A stretch of 38,010 nucleotides of DNA from Mycobacterium sp. ACS4331 (GCF_001667265.1 NZ_LZHW01000081.1:1-38010), one strand, 5' to 3'; numbered from the stretch's first letter, positions 7,677 to 15,600 are shown. The notes: a model not told the origin generated them from the sequence alone. Numbers and translations: made by a program.

Positions 7677-8886
7677 TTTTGAAGACCTTGCCACCTTTCA
7701 TGACGAAGTTGACGTTTCGGGTCACGCGTATGTCGGCCAACGGATCTCCCGGCACCGCGATGATGTCGGCAACCTGATCCACGGCCAGCCTGCCGCGGTC
7801 GGTGACGTTGATCAGGTCGGCCGCCACCACGGTGGCCGCTCGAAGCACGGCGGCCGGCGGCAGGCCCCATTCGACCAGGGTCACCAGTTCGTCGGCGTTC
7901 TTGCCGTGCGGGATCGCGGGAGCGTCGGTGCCCACCGCGATCTTCACCCCCGCCTCATAGGCTGCCTTGATGGATGTGCGCGCCTTCGGGAACATCTCGG
8001 CTGCCTTGGCCTGCAACTCCGGCGGGGCCTTCGACACATCCATGTACTCGGCGAGCCGGCGCGTCGAGACCAGGAACCGGTCATGCTCGACCATCAACTT
8101 GATGGCCTCGTCGTCCATCAGGAACCCGTGTTCGATGCAGTCGATCCCGCAGTCGATCGCGTGCTTGACGGCCTCGGCGCCGTGCGTGTGGGCCGCCACT
8201 CGCAGCCCACGACGGTGCGCCTCGTCGACGATGACGCGCAGTTCCTCATCCGAATAGTGCTGTGCGCCCGCCTCTCCGGTCAACGACATGACGCCGCCCG
8301 AACAGCACACCTTGATCAGCTGGGCACCATGCTTGATCTGGTAGCGCACGGCCTTGCGGATCTCGTCGACGCCGTTGGCGATGCCCTCCTCGATCGTCAG
8401 TTCCAGAACACCCGGCATGAACGCGGCGAACATGGTCGGATCCAGATGGCCACCGGTGGGCGTGATCGCGTGCCCTGCGGGAACCACACGCGGTCCCTCG
8501 ATCCAGCCGGCGTCGATGGCCTTGCCCAACGCGACGTCGAGCAGGTACCCGCCGGTCTTGACGAACAGGCCGAGGTTGCGCACCGTCGTGAAACCCGCCC
8601 GCAGGGTGCGGCGCGCGTTGCCGACCGCGCGCAGCACCCGGGTCGGGGGATCGTCCTGCACCTGGGACAGACCGGGGTTCTCCCCGCGCCCACCCATGAG
8701 CAGGTTGACCTCCATGTCCATCAGGCCGGGCAGCAGGATCGAGTCACCAAGGTCGATGACCTCGGAGTCGTTCGGAAACGGCCCGCCCACACCGACAATG
8801 CGGTCACCGTCGACACGGACGATGCCGGGGCGAATGATCTCCCCGGCATCGACGTCAAGCAGTCCGGCTGCTTTGAGCGTAAGCAC
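7660..8886 (-). CDS. Amidohydrolase-superfamily protein lacking the HxH metal motif
   Basis: This 408-aa protein resembles imidazolonepropionase/prolidase-type amidohydrolases. It has an N-terminal beta-sandwich, PGLMD at residues 53-57, the lysine-bearing strand AQLIKVCCSGGVMS, HTHGAEAVKHAIDCGIDCIEHG, and the C-terminal KIAVGTDAPAIPHG aspartate strand. At the expected D-x-H-x-H site it reads D57-M-E59-V-N61, so the two histidines that normally bind the first metal are replaced by Glu and Asn. It may use a single metal or an altered reaction. GTG 8886, two bases after the upstream stop, gives the expected N-terminus; longer readings overlap the upstream gene. It lies in the Rieske operon and may hydrolyse a ring-opened lactam, lactone or amide. 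Confidence 0.83.
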   Translation of the reverse strand: MLTLKAAGLLDVDAGEIIRPGIVRVDGDRIVGVGGPFPNDSEVIDLGDSILLPGLMDMEVNLLMGGRGENPGLSQVQDDPPTRVLRAVGNARRTLRAGFTTVRNLGLFVKTGGYLLDVALGKAIDAGWIEGPRVVPAGHAITPTGGHLDPTMFAAFMPGVLELTIEEGIANGVDEIRKAVRYQIKHGAQLIKVCCSGGVMSLTGEAGAQHYSDEELRVIVDEAHRRGLRVAAHTHGAEAVKHAIDCGIDCIEHGFLMDDEAIKLMVEHDRFLVSTRRLAEYMDVSKAPPELQAKAAEMFPKARTSIKAAYEAGVKIAVGTDAPAIPHGKNADELVTLVEWGLPPAAVLRAATVVAADLINVTDRGRLAVDQVADIIAVPGDPLADIRVTRNVNFVMKGGKVFKNEINN

Positions 8887-8888
8887 GC

Positions 8889-9233
8889 TTAGACCACCGG
8901 CTCCTTGACGATCTCGACCCATGCGGCACCGCTGTCGAGCACCCGCGGCTGCTTCCACACCTCGACCGGGAAGCTCACCATCACCACGGACTGCATCAGG
9001 TGCATGAGCCGCTTGGCGTCGTCGGGCATGTCGTGCAACGGGAATCGCGCATCGAGGTAGACCATCACCTCTTCGAGGCGAGCGGTGCCCGCGTCGTAGA
9101 GATCCTGCATCTCCTCCATGGTCGAGGCCAGCCGTTTGGCGTAGCGCTCGGGCTCGGTGGCCAGGATCCAGTCGCTGAACCGCTCCAGGTCGGCGAACTC
9201 AGCGGGCAGAAGGGCCTCTTTGGTGTCAGACAT
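8889..9233 (-). CDS. Small acidic protein of unknown function, coupled to the Rieske oxygenase
   Basis: I do not recognise this 114-aa protein. It appears mostly helical (FSDWILATEPERYAKRLASTMEEMQDLYDAGTARL) with a C-terminal hydrophobic part (VVMVSFPVEVWKQ), and shows no cysteine pair, signal peptide or membrane helix. ATG 9233 is supported by a GGGAG about eight bases upstream. The start lies inside the last codons of the Rieske oxygenase, an 8-bp overlap, so translation is likely coupled and the amounts matched. That placement suggests an accessory or small subunit, or a chaperone, for the oxygenase, but nothing in the sequence proves it. Confidence 0.8.
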   Translation of the reverse strand: MSDTKEALLPAEFADLERFSDWILATEPERYAKRLASTMEEMQDLYDAGTARLEEVMVYLDARFPLHDMPDDAKRLMHLMQSVVMVSFPVEVWKQPRVLDSGAAWVEIVKEPVV

Positions 9234-10542
9234 GTGCGGGGCTCCCGTTGGTCTTGGCGGACTGCTCTGCTTGGGCTTCTTTGTACCTGTCGACATACTT
9301 GTGCGCGGTGTGGTGCAGGTGGCGCAGCAGGATCTCCTGATCGCACAGCGGGAATTCGGTGACTGCCCGGGTGCCGATCTGGGTCTGGGTGGCCTCCAGG
9401 GTGTTGGCGTCCTGCAGCGCGTACTCCTTGAATGTCACCGCGGCCAGTTCCTGCGAGAGGCGCTGGCGGGTGTTCTTCGGCGGCACGAAGTACAGGTTGG
9501 CCTCGAAGATGTGGGAGTCCACGCCGGTGGGCCAGTAGTTGTAGGTCAGGTACCAGCCCGGAACCCACAGCAGCAGAGTCCAGTTGGGGAAGAACTCGAA
9601 GGAGTCCTGGCCCCATGTGGGCTGACGCGCCGGGTTGACGGCCGGGGGCAGTTCGTCGGGGAGGATGCCCTTGATGTCGGGCCGGTCCCACGGGCCGAAC
9701 AGGCCGGAGTGCAGGATGCGCTCGATCGGTTTGACCATGTTGAGGTCCTTGGGCGGGCTCATGCCCCCCCAGGACGAGATCATCGAGTGCTGATCCTTGA
9801 TGTCGTAGTGCAGCGCCTCGAAGCCGATCTTGGCCAGCTTCTCGGCCTCCTCCTTGGTCGCCTGCTTCATGTGCAGGATCGGCGCGTGGTAGAACTCGAC
9901 GAACGCGTCGATGAACAGCTTCCAGTTGGACTTGATCTCCGCGCGGTAGCTGTAGTGCTCGGTCATCTCGTGGAACGGATACCCCTTGAGGCCCTGACCG
10001 AACTCACCCAGGTAGTCCTCCAGCGGCTCGGCGTCGTCGTCGAAGTTGACGAAGATGAAGCCCTCCCACACCTCGCAGCGGACCGGCTTGAGCGGGTAGT
10101 CGGCCTTGTCGAGGTCGAAGAACTCGTCCTCCTGCTGCACGAAGGTCAGATCGCCGTTGAGGCCGTAGCGCCAGGCGTGGTACTTGCAGGTGAACTGCCG
10201 GCAGCTGCCGGAGACCTCTTCGCCGGGGTAGTCATTCCACACCAGCTTGTTGCCGCGGTGGCGGCACAGGTTGTAGAAGGCACGGACGGTGCCGTCCTTG
10301 TCCTTGACGATGATGATCGACGTCCCGGCGCCGACCGACGGCATCTCGCGCGTGAAGTAGCTGCCGGTCTTGGGCAGCCGCTCGACGCGGCCGACGTGCA
10401 GCCACGTCTTGCGGAAGATCGCCTGCTGCTCGAGCTTCCACTGCTCCGGATCGATGGAGTCGGTGTAGTCCACGGGAGCGGTGCCGAGTTCGGGCCAGTT
10501 CTCGGTCCAGCTGCCTACCGCCGGTTTGGGAAAGTGGGCCAT
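9226..10542 (-). CDS. Rieske non-haem iron oxygenase, large (alpha) subunit
   Basis: This 438-aa protein is a ring-hydroxylating-type oxygenase. The Rieske [2Fe-2S] ligands are C93-x-H95 (NLCRHRGN) and C119-x2-H122 (CKYHAW). The catalytic mononuclear iron site is in D212-AFVEFYH219-APILH224, with H219 and H224 as likely ligands and D212 as the bridging aspartate. The length matches the family. AGGAG stands nine bases before the ATG. The ATG overlaps the stop of a 36-aa ORF (TGATG), and the stop lies inside the next gene. The operator-like repeat at 10675 controls the operon start. It needs an external electron donor; no reductase adjoins it, and the Rieske ferredoxin at 28157 is the best candidate. 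The substrate is unknown. Confidence 0.93.
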   Translation of the reverse strand: MAHFPKPAVGSWTENWPELGTAPVDYTDSIDPEQWKLEQQAIFRKTWLHVGRVERLPKTGSYFTREMPSVGAGTSIIIVKDKDGTVRAFYNLCRHRGNKLVWNDYPGEEVSGSCRQFTCKYHAWRYGLNGDLTFVQQEDEFFDLDKADYPLKPVRCEVWEGFIFVNFDDDAEPLEDYLGEFGQGLKGYPFHEMTEHYSYRAEIKSNWKLFIDAFVEFYHAPILHMKQATKEEAEKLAKIGFEALHYDIKDQHSMISSWGGMSPPKDLNMVKPIERILHSGLFGPWDRPDIKGILPDELPPAVNPARQPTWGQDSFEFFPNWTLLLWVPGWYLTYNYWPTGVDSHIFEANLYFVPPKNTRQRLSQELAAVTFKEYALQDANTLEATQTQIGTRAVTEFPLCDQEILLRHLHHTAHKYVDRYKEAQAEQSAKTNGSPAHV

Positions 10543-10652
10543 CAGTCAGTTCTCCTGTTCTTCCAGGCGTTCGGGGCCGTGATCGGGCGGGGTGTGACGC
10601 CGAGGGGTTCAAGGGGCGATCGGTTGACCGGCACAGCGGCTGTACTCGTCAT
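10542..10652 (-). CDS. 36-aa small ORF overlapping the Rieske oxygenase start
   Basis: An ATG at 10652 opens a 36-codon frame that starts MTSTAAVPVNRSPLEPLG and ends KNRRTD. AGGAG lies eight bases upstream, within GAGAGGAGACAGGCCC. Its TGA overlaps the ATG of the Rieske oxygenase as TGATG, so ribosomes could reinitiate directly on the oxygenase. The peptide is proline-rich with a basic C-terminus and has no membrane segment. The start is 22 bp from the operator at 10675-10689, so it is likely the first translated frame of the operon. It could be a regulatory leader peptide or a small functional protein. The support is the binding site and the junction; I know no homologue. Confidence 0.55.
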   Translation of the reverse strand: MTSTAAVPVNRSPLEPLGVTPRPITAPNAWKNRRTD

Positions 10653-10674
10653 GGGCCTGTCTCCTCTCGCTCAC

Positions 10675-10689
10675 GAGAATCATATTCTC
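10675..10689. promoter_or_regulatory. Operator-like repeat GAGAAT-N3-ATTCTC, copy 1
   Basis: GAGAATCATATTCTC has perfect 6-bp arms around CAT. It lies 22 bp before the 36-aa ORF that heads the Rieske operon and overlaps a TATGAT sequence (minus strand) that could be its -10 element. The same motif occurs at 30888 and 30977 in another promoter region. The size fits a TetR- or GntR-type repressor; the regulator is not identified. Confidence 0.65.
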
Positions 10690-10875
10690 ATATACGGATA
10701 ACAGATTTCCACGAAGTTCCCGTTTGGTCAACGTGCGTGTCGTGGCGGGCTGGCCGACGCGAATCGCGGACAACCCCGCCCACCTGCGCTTACGCCTCCG
10801 GCAACTCGACCGAAGCCGCTTCCGGATGTTGATTCTCTCGAAGTGAGAAGCTAGTTTCCTAGTGGGGAGAACGCA

Positions 10876-10920
10876 TTGAGCCGTCGCGCCGCCGTCTGTC
10901 GTCGCCACCCCGTCGACTGA
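10876..10920 (+). CDS. Candidate 14-codon leader peptide (TTG start)
   Basis: A TTG at 10876 opens the frame MSRRAAVCRRHPVD, with GGAG at 10866-10869 at ideal spacing of six bases. It ends 40 bp before the amidohydrolase start. The run of arginines, the single cysteine and the CRRH-VD pattern resemble the short putative leader peptides found ahead of metabolic genes in actinobacteria. No clear terminator/antiterminator pair follows, so attenuation is not shown. It could also be a chance frame with a good binding site. Confidence 0.4.
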   Translation: MSRRAAVCRRHPVD

Positions 10921-10960
10921 CGAGGATCCTTGGATTGGGCGCCCGCATGGAAGGAATGCC

Positions 10961-12259
10961 ATGAACAAGGACGACATGATTCTGATCAGCGTGGATGATC
11001 ACATCATTGAGCCGCCGGATATGTTCGCCAATCATCTGCCGGCCAAGTATGTCGATGAGGCACCGCGGTTGGTGCACAACGCCGATGGGTCTGACACCTG
11101 GCAGTTCCGGGATGTGGTGATTCCGAATGTGGCGTTGAATGCGGTGGCGGGCCGGCCCAAGGAGGAGTACGGGCTGGAGCCGCAGGGTCTCGATGAGATC
11201 CGGCCCGGTTGTTATGACCCGGCCGAGCGGGTCAAGGACATGTCTGCCGGTGGGGTGCTTGCCACGATGAACTTCCCGTCGTTTCCCGGGTTCGCGGCGC
11301 GGTTGTTCGCCACCGAGGACGTCGAGTTCTCGATGGCGTTGGTGCGGGCCTACAACGACTGGCACATCGACGAGTGGTGCGGCAGCCATCCGGGGCGGTT
11401 CATTCCGATGGCGATCCCGGCGATCTGGGATCCGCAGTTGTGCGCCGATGAGGTGCGCCGGGTCAATAAGAAGGGTGTGCATTCGCTGACGTTCACCGAG
11501 AACCCGTCGACGCTGGGGTATCCGTCGTTTCATGATCTGGAGTACTGGCGGCCGTTGTGGGAGGCGCTGGTGGAGACCGACACGGTGATGAACGTGCACA
11601 TCGGCTCGTCGGGGAAGTTGGCGATCACCGCTCCGGATGCGCCGATGGATGTGATGATCACGCTGCAGCCGATGAACATCGTGCAGGCCGCCGCGGATCT
11701 GTTGTGGTCAGCACCCATCAAGGAGTTCCCGGATCTCAAGATCGCGTTGAGTGAGGGTGGGACGGGTTGGATTCCGTATTTCCTGGATCGGGTGGACCGC
11801 ACCTTTGAGATGCATTCGACGTGGACGCATCAGGACTTCGGGGGGAAGTTGCCCTCGGAGGTGTTCCGGGAGCATTTCATGACCTGTTTCATCTCCGATC
11901 CGGTCGGGGTGAAGAACCGGCATCTGATCGGGGTGGACAACATCTGCTGGGAGATGGACTACCCGCACAGTGATTCGATGTGGCCCGGTGCCCCCGAGGA
12001 GCTGATGGCGGTGTTCGACACCTACGACGTCGCCGATGACGAGATCAACAAGATCACCCACGAGAACGCGATGCGGCTCTACCACTTCGACCCGTTCACC
12101 CACATCCCCAAAGACCAGGCCACCGTCGGCGCCCTGCGCGCCAGCGTCGAAGGCCACGACGTCTCCATCCGCGCCCTCTCACACGAGCGCGATGGTGAGA
12201 AGGCGACTTTCGCGGATTTCGCGGCCAAGGCCACCGAGATCTCCGGAGCCAAGCAGTAG
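10961..12259 (+). CDS. Amidohydrolase 2-family metal-dependent hydrolase (ACMSD-like)
   Basis: This 432-aa TIM-barrel protein is related to 2-amino-3-carboxymuconate-semialdehyde decarboxylase and other COG2159 enzymes, which decarboxylate or hydrolyse ring-derived acids. The N-terminal SVDDHIIEPPDMF is the mycobacterial form of the metal motif; a central histidine lies in NVHIGSSG and an aspartate in EMDYPHSDSMWPGA. AAGGA stands six bases before the ATG. The body of the gene, up to about 12010, uses many GAT, GGG, TTG and CGG codons, while the last ~80 codons return to the C-ending codons of the neighbours. A terminator-like hairpin follows at 12287. It is divergent from the Rieske operon, which suggests a joint pathway. 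Confidence 0.9.
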   Translation: MNKDDMILISVDDHIIEPPDMFANHLPAKYVDEAPRLVHNADGSDTWQFRDVVIPNVALNAVAGRPKEEYGLEPQGLDEIRPGCYDPAERVKDMSAGGVLATMNFPSFPGFAARLFATEDVEFSMALVRAYNDWHIDEWCGSHPGRFIPMAIPAIWDPQLCADEVRRVNKKGVHSLTFTENPSTLGYPSFHDLEYWRPLWEALVETDTVMNVHIGSSGKLAITAPDAPMDVMITLQPMNIVQAAADLLWSAPIKEFPDLKIALSEGGTGWIPYFLDRVDRTFEMHSTWTHQDFGGKLPSEVFREHFMTCFISDPVGVKNRHLIGVDNICWEMDYPHSDSMWPGAPEELMAVFDTYDVADDEINKITHENAMRLYHFDPFTHIPKDQATVGALRASVEGHDVSIRALSHERDGEKATFADFAAKATEISGAKQ

Positions 12260-12286
12260 TCCGCCGCCGCGAACGCGGAGGCAGAC

Positions 12287-12321
12287 CGACTCGCACCGTT
12301 CCAGGGGCACGGTGCGAGTCG
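12287..12321 (+). terminator. Hairpin after the amidohydrolase gene
   Basis: Perfect 13-bp arms (12287-12299 and 12309-12321) surround a 9-nt loop, 28 bp after the amidohydrolase stop and 28 bp before the next start. It probably ends or attenuates the amidohydrolase transcript and separates it from the beta-oxidation genes. No U-tract is present. Confidence 0.7.
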
Positions 12322-12349
12322 ACAACCATGTGCAGATGAAGGGCAGAAC

Positions 12350-13528
12350 ATGTCTGGCGGAATGAGTTTCGAACTGACCGAGGATCAGGAGCTGATCCGT
12401 AAGTCGGTCGCGGAACTGGCGTCCAAGTTCGACGACCACTACTGGATGCAGAAGGACCAGGCACACGAATTCCCGCAGGAGTTCTACGACGCGATCGCCT
12501 CTGGCGGCTGGCTCGGCATGACCATCCCGGAGGAGTACGGGGGCCACGGTTTGGGCATCACCGAGGCCACCATCCTGGCCGAGGAGGTGGCGCGGTCCGG
12601 CGGAGGTATGAACGCCGCGAGTTCGATCCACATGTCGATCTTCGGCATGCAGCCCGTCGTCGTGTTCGGCTCCGACGAGATGAAGAGGGCGACGCTGCCA
12701 CGCATCGTCAACGGCGACCTGCACGTGTGCTTCGGAGTCACCGAACCCGGCGCCGGCCTCGACACCAGCCGCATCACCACCTTCGCCAAACGGGATGGTG
12801 ACCATTACGTGGTCAACGGCCGAAAGGTCTGGATCTCCAAGGCTTTGGAGTCCGAGAAGATCCTGCTGCTGACCCGCACCACACCCCGCGATCAGGTGGC
12901 CAAGCCCACCGACGGGTTGTCGCTGTTCCTCACCGACATCGACCGCGACCACATCGACATCCGCCCCATCACCAAGATGGGACGCAACGCCGTCAGCTCG
13001 AACGAGGTCTTCATCGACGACCTGCGGGTGCCCGTCGAAGACCGTATCGGGGAGGAGGGCAAGGGCTTCTCCTACATCCTGCACGGCCTGAACCCGGAGC
13101 GGATGCTGATCGCGGCCGAAGCGCTCGGTATCGGACGGGTCGCATTGGACCGTGCGGTGAAGTACGCCAACGAGCGCGTCGTGTTCGACCGGCCGATCGG
13201 CATGAATCAGGGCATCCAGTTCCCGCTGGCGGACTCGCTGGCCCGACTCGACGCCGCAGAGCTCATCCTGCGCAAGGCGACCTGGCTCTACGACAACGGG
13301 AAGTCCTGCGGCCGGGAAGCCAACATGGCCAAGTATCTGTGCGCGGACGCGGGGTTCGATGCAGCGGACCGCGCATTACAGACCCACGGCGGCATGGGCT
13401 ACTCCGAGGAGTACAACATCTCCCGGTTCTTCCGCGAGTCCAGGCTGATGAAGATCGCCCCCGTGAGCCAGGAGATGATCCTGAACTTCCTCGGCTCCAA
13501 CGTCCTGGGCCTGCCCAAGAGCTACTAG
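12350..13528 (+). CDS. Acyl-CoA dehydrogenase
   Basis: This 392-aa FAD enzyme has all family blocks: IPEEYGGHGLGITE near residue 60, CFGVTEPGAGLDTSRI, DHYVVNGRKVWIS in the beta domain, FDRPIGMNQGIQFPLAD and QTHGGMGYSEEYNISRFFRE in the C-terminal helices. At the usual YEGT catalytic position it reads APVSQEM, so the common base is not conserved. A glutamate in NPERMLIAAE corresponds to the helix used as base by isovaleryl-CoA-type enzymes. AAGGG lies upstream of ATG 12350; a second ATG at 12362 is possible. It is the first gene of a plus-strand beta-oxidation operon with SDR, CoA-transferase, thiolase and another dehydrogenase. Branched or cyclic acyl-CoA is the likely substrate class. Confidence 0.92.
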   Translation: MSGGMSFELTEDQELIRKSVAELASKFDDHYWMQKDQAHEFPQEFYDAIASGGWLGMTIPEEYGGHGLGITEATILAEEVARSGGGMNAASSIHMSIFGMQPVVVFGSDEMKRATLPRIVNGDLHVCFGVTEPGAGLDTSRITTFAKRDGDHYVVNGRKVWISKALESEKILLLTRTTPRDQVAKPTDGLSLFLTDIDRDHIDIRPITKMGRNAVSSNEVFIDDLRVPVEDRIGEEGKGFSYILHGLNPERMLIAAEALGIGRVALDRAVKYANERVVFDRPIGMNQGIQFPLADSLARLDAAELILRKATWLYDNGKSCGREANMAKYLCADAGFDAADRALQTHGGMGYSEEYNISRFFRESRLMKIAPVSQEMILNFLGSNVLGLPKSY

Positions 13529-13543
13529 GAGAATCCCCCCTCG

Positions 13544-14302
13544 ATGAGGACCTATTTCGATCTGACCGGACGTTCGGCAATGGTGACCGGCGCGGGTGCC
13601 GGGATCGGCGCGGCGGTGGCCGAGGCGCTCGCGGGCGCCGGCGCGACCGTGCTCGTCACCGACATCAGTGCCGACGCCGCAGCCGGGGTCGCCGAGCGGA
13701 TCAACACCGCGGGCGGCAAAGCCGACAGCGCAGCGCTGGATGTCAGTGACCGCGACGCCGCGGTGGCCGCCGCGGGGCAGGCCGCCGCGCTTGGCGGGGG
13801 CAGTCTGCACATCGTGGTCAACAACGCCGGGGTGACGTCCCCGGCGATGTTCCCCAAGCTGACGGATGAGACCTTCCGGCTCACCTTCGACATCCACGTG
13901 ATGGGGACTTTTCACGTCACCCAGGCCGCGCTGCCGCACATCCCCACCGACGGCACGGGCCGGGTGATCAACGTGACGTCGTCGGCGGGGATCACCGGAA
14001 CCCTGGGGCAGGTGAACTATTCGGCGGCCAAGGCCGGCATCATCGGCTTCACCAAGTCACTCGCGCGTGAACTGGCGCCCAAGAACATCCTGGTGAACGC
14101 CTTGGCGCCGCTGGCCGCGACGCCGATGACCGAGACCATCCGCACCAATGAGAAGTTCGCGGCCAACATGATGAATCGCATCCCGCTGAAGCGTTGGGCG
14201 CAGGCCGACGAAGTGGCCGGTGCGTTCGTCTTCCTGGCCTCCGATGCGGCGTCGTACATCACCGGGCAGGTGCTCCCGGTCGATGGCGGCATGGTTATGT
14301 GA
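13544..14302 (+). CDS. SDR oxidoreductase (3-hydroxyacyl-CoA dehydrogenase/FabG-like)
   Basis: This 252-aa classical SDR has TGAGAGIGAA at residues 15-24, D40 for NAD preference, VNNAGV near 92-97, a catalytic serine in VTSSAG (about 146), Y159 and K163, and the C-terminal GQVLPVDGG common in FabG-like proteins. The start is 15 bp after the acyl-CoA dehydrogenase stop, preceded by AGGAG. Between an acyl-CoA dehydrogenase and a thiolase it would most simply oxidise a 3-hydroxyacyl-CoA to the 3-keto form. No enoyl-CoA hydratase is present in the operon, so that step must be supplied from elsewhere. Confidence 0.9.
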   Translation: MRTYFDLTGRSAMVTGAGAGIGAAVAEALAGAGATVLVTDISADAAAGVAERINTAGGKADSAALDVSDRDAAVAAAGQAAALGGGSLHIVVNNAGVTSPAMFPKLTDETFRLTFDIHVMGTFHVTQAALPHIPTDGTGRVINVTSSAGITGTLGQVNYSAAKAGIIGFTKSLARELAPKNILVNALAPLAATPMTETIRTNEKFAANMMNRIPLKRWAQADEVAGAFVFLASDAASYITGQVLPVDGGMVM

Positions 14303-14306
14303 GGCC

Positions 14307-15551
14307 ATGACAGACACGCAGCCCGCATCGGGCCCGCTGGCCGGCATCACGATCGTCGCGATGGAACAGGCCGTGTCCGCACCCATGTGCTCACGGGTGC
14401 TCGCCGACTTCGGTGCCCGCGTCATCAAGGTGGAGAACCCCAAGGGCGGTGACTTCGCCCGCGACTACGACGACGTCGTCAACGGACCCGGGGGCCTCGC
14501 CGCACACTTCGTCTGGGCCAACCGGGGCAAGGAGTCCATCACCCTCGACCTGAAATCCCCGGCGGGCATTGAGATCCTGCACAAACTCCTCGATCGTGCC
14601 GATGCCCTGGTGTCCAATCTCGCGCCGGGCGCGCTGGCCCGGATGGGCTTGGCCGCCGCCGACCTGCGCGACCGGCACCCCGACGTGATCCCCGTCGAGA
14701 TCGACGGTTACGGGCCTGGCGGCCCGCTGTCCCACAAACGTGCCTATGACCTCCTGGTGCAGGCCGAGTCCGGAACCTGTGCCGCGACCGGCTATCCGGG
14801 GATGCCCGCTAAACCGGGTCCCCCCGTCGCCGACATCTCGACAGGTCTGTACTCCGCGCTGTCGATCATGGCGCTGCTCCTCGGCCGCGCCCGGGGGCGC
14901 ATTGAAGGGCCGATGCCCGCGGTCGCCGTGAGCCTGTTCGACACCATGACCGACATCATGGGCTACCAGCTGACCTACACCCAGCACTCCGGAATCGATC
15001 AGCAGCCGTTGGGGATGAGTTCCCCCGCGGTGGCGCCCTACGGGGCGTTCCCCACCCGGGACGGTCAGACCGTGGTGCTGGGCACCACCAACGACCGGGA
15101 ATGGCAGCGGGTCGCCCGCGAGATCATCAACCGGCCCGACCTGGCCGACGATCCGAAGTTCGCCACCAACAGCGACCGCTGCGCGCATCGCGACGAGCTG
15201 AACGCCGCGATCGGATCCTGGTGTGCGGAGAACGATCTCGTCGACATCCAGCGGATCGCCGATGCGGCCGGGATCGGCAACTCGCGATACAACCTGCCCA
15301 GTGAGGTCGTCGCGCACCCACACCTGCGGGCCCGCGACCGATGGCGAGAGGTGGCGACGCCGAAGGGCCCGATCGAGGCGCTGCTGCCGCCCCCGGTGAT
15401 CGCCGGATTCGAACAGCCCATGGGAGCGGTGCCCGGACTCGGGGAACACACCGACGCCCTGCTGGCCGAGTTGGGCTACCAGCCGGCCGACATCGACGCA
15501 CTGCGCGCCCAGGGCGCGATCGGGCCGGCCCACCGGGCCGAAGTCCACTGA
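14307..15551 (+). CDS. CaiB/BaiF (class III) CoA-transferase or racemase
   Basis: This 414-aa protein belongs to the family of formyl-CoA transferase, carnitine CoA-transferase and alpha-methylacyl-CoA racemase. It shows the N-terminal CoA-site pattern MCSRVLADFGARVIKVENPKGGD-like sequence at about 27-49, NRGKESITLDLKSPAG, and the signature QAESGTCAATGYPG followed by VADISTG. D176 in VADISTG aligns with the catalytic aspartate. The ATG lies four bases after the SDR stop, so they are co-translated; a longer upstream frame from 14220 is inside the SDR gene and was rejected. Role: moving CoA onto a carboxylic acid, or epimerising an alpha-methyl acyl-CoA before dehydrogenation. Confidence 0.9.
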   Translation: MTDTQPASGPLAGITIVAMEQAVSAPMCSRVLADFGARVIKVENPKGGDFARDYDDVVNGPGGLAAHFVWANRGKESITLDLKSPAGIEILHKLLDRADALVSNLAPGALARMGLAAADLRDRHPDVIPVEIDGYGPGGPLSHKRAYDLLVQAESGTCAATGYPGMPAKPGPPVADISTGLYSALSIMALLLGRARGRIEGPMPAVAVSLFDTMTDIMGYQLTYTQHSGIDQQPLGMSSPAVAPYGAFPTRDGQTVVLGTTNDREWQRVAREIINRPDLADDPKFATNSDRCAHRDELNAAIGSWCAENDLVDIQRIADAAGIGNSRYNLPSEVVAHPHLRARDRWREVATPKGPIEALLPPPVIAGFEQPMGAVPGLGEHTDALLAELGYQPADIDALRAQGAIGPAHRAEVH

Positions 15552-15600
15552 CCGAGCCCACTGACCCAGCCTCACAGAACACACGGATCGAGGAACAGGC

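Larger units (their letters stand above)
10653..10960. promoter_or_regulatory. Divergent regulatory region between Rieske operon and amidohydrolase
   Basis: This 308-bp gap holds the promoters of two divergent units. On the left is the operator-like repeat at 10675-10689 with a TATGAT sequence on the minus strand inside it. Further right are an outward-facing pair TTCTC-N7-GAGAA at 10833-10849, a GGAG ribosome binding site and a 14-codon ORF at 10876-10920. AAGGA at 10951-10955 serves the amidohydrolase. I see no known riboswitch or RNA gene. A 122-codon minus-strand frame crossing the region (10609-10977) has no start signal and was discarded. Confidence 0.6.

Noticed and set aside
9157..10701. 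514-codon plus-strand frame antisense to the Rieske oxygenase
   Set aside because: The opposite strand has complete Rieske and iron motifs. This frame is a low-complexity Val/Leu/Gly/Asp product of GC-rich codons.
10833..10849. TTCTC-N7-GAGAA as a fourth copy of the operator
   Set aside because: The half-sites face the other way (TTCTC first) and the spacer differs, so it does not fit the GAGAAT-N3-ATTCTC geometry.
10609..10977. 122-codon minus-strand frame across the divergent regulatory region
   Set aside because: It has no ribosome binding site, covers the operator and the leader ORF, runs into the amidohydrolase start, and has an unnatural Arg/Ser-rich composition.
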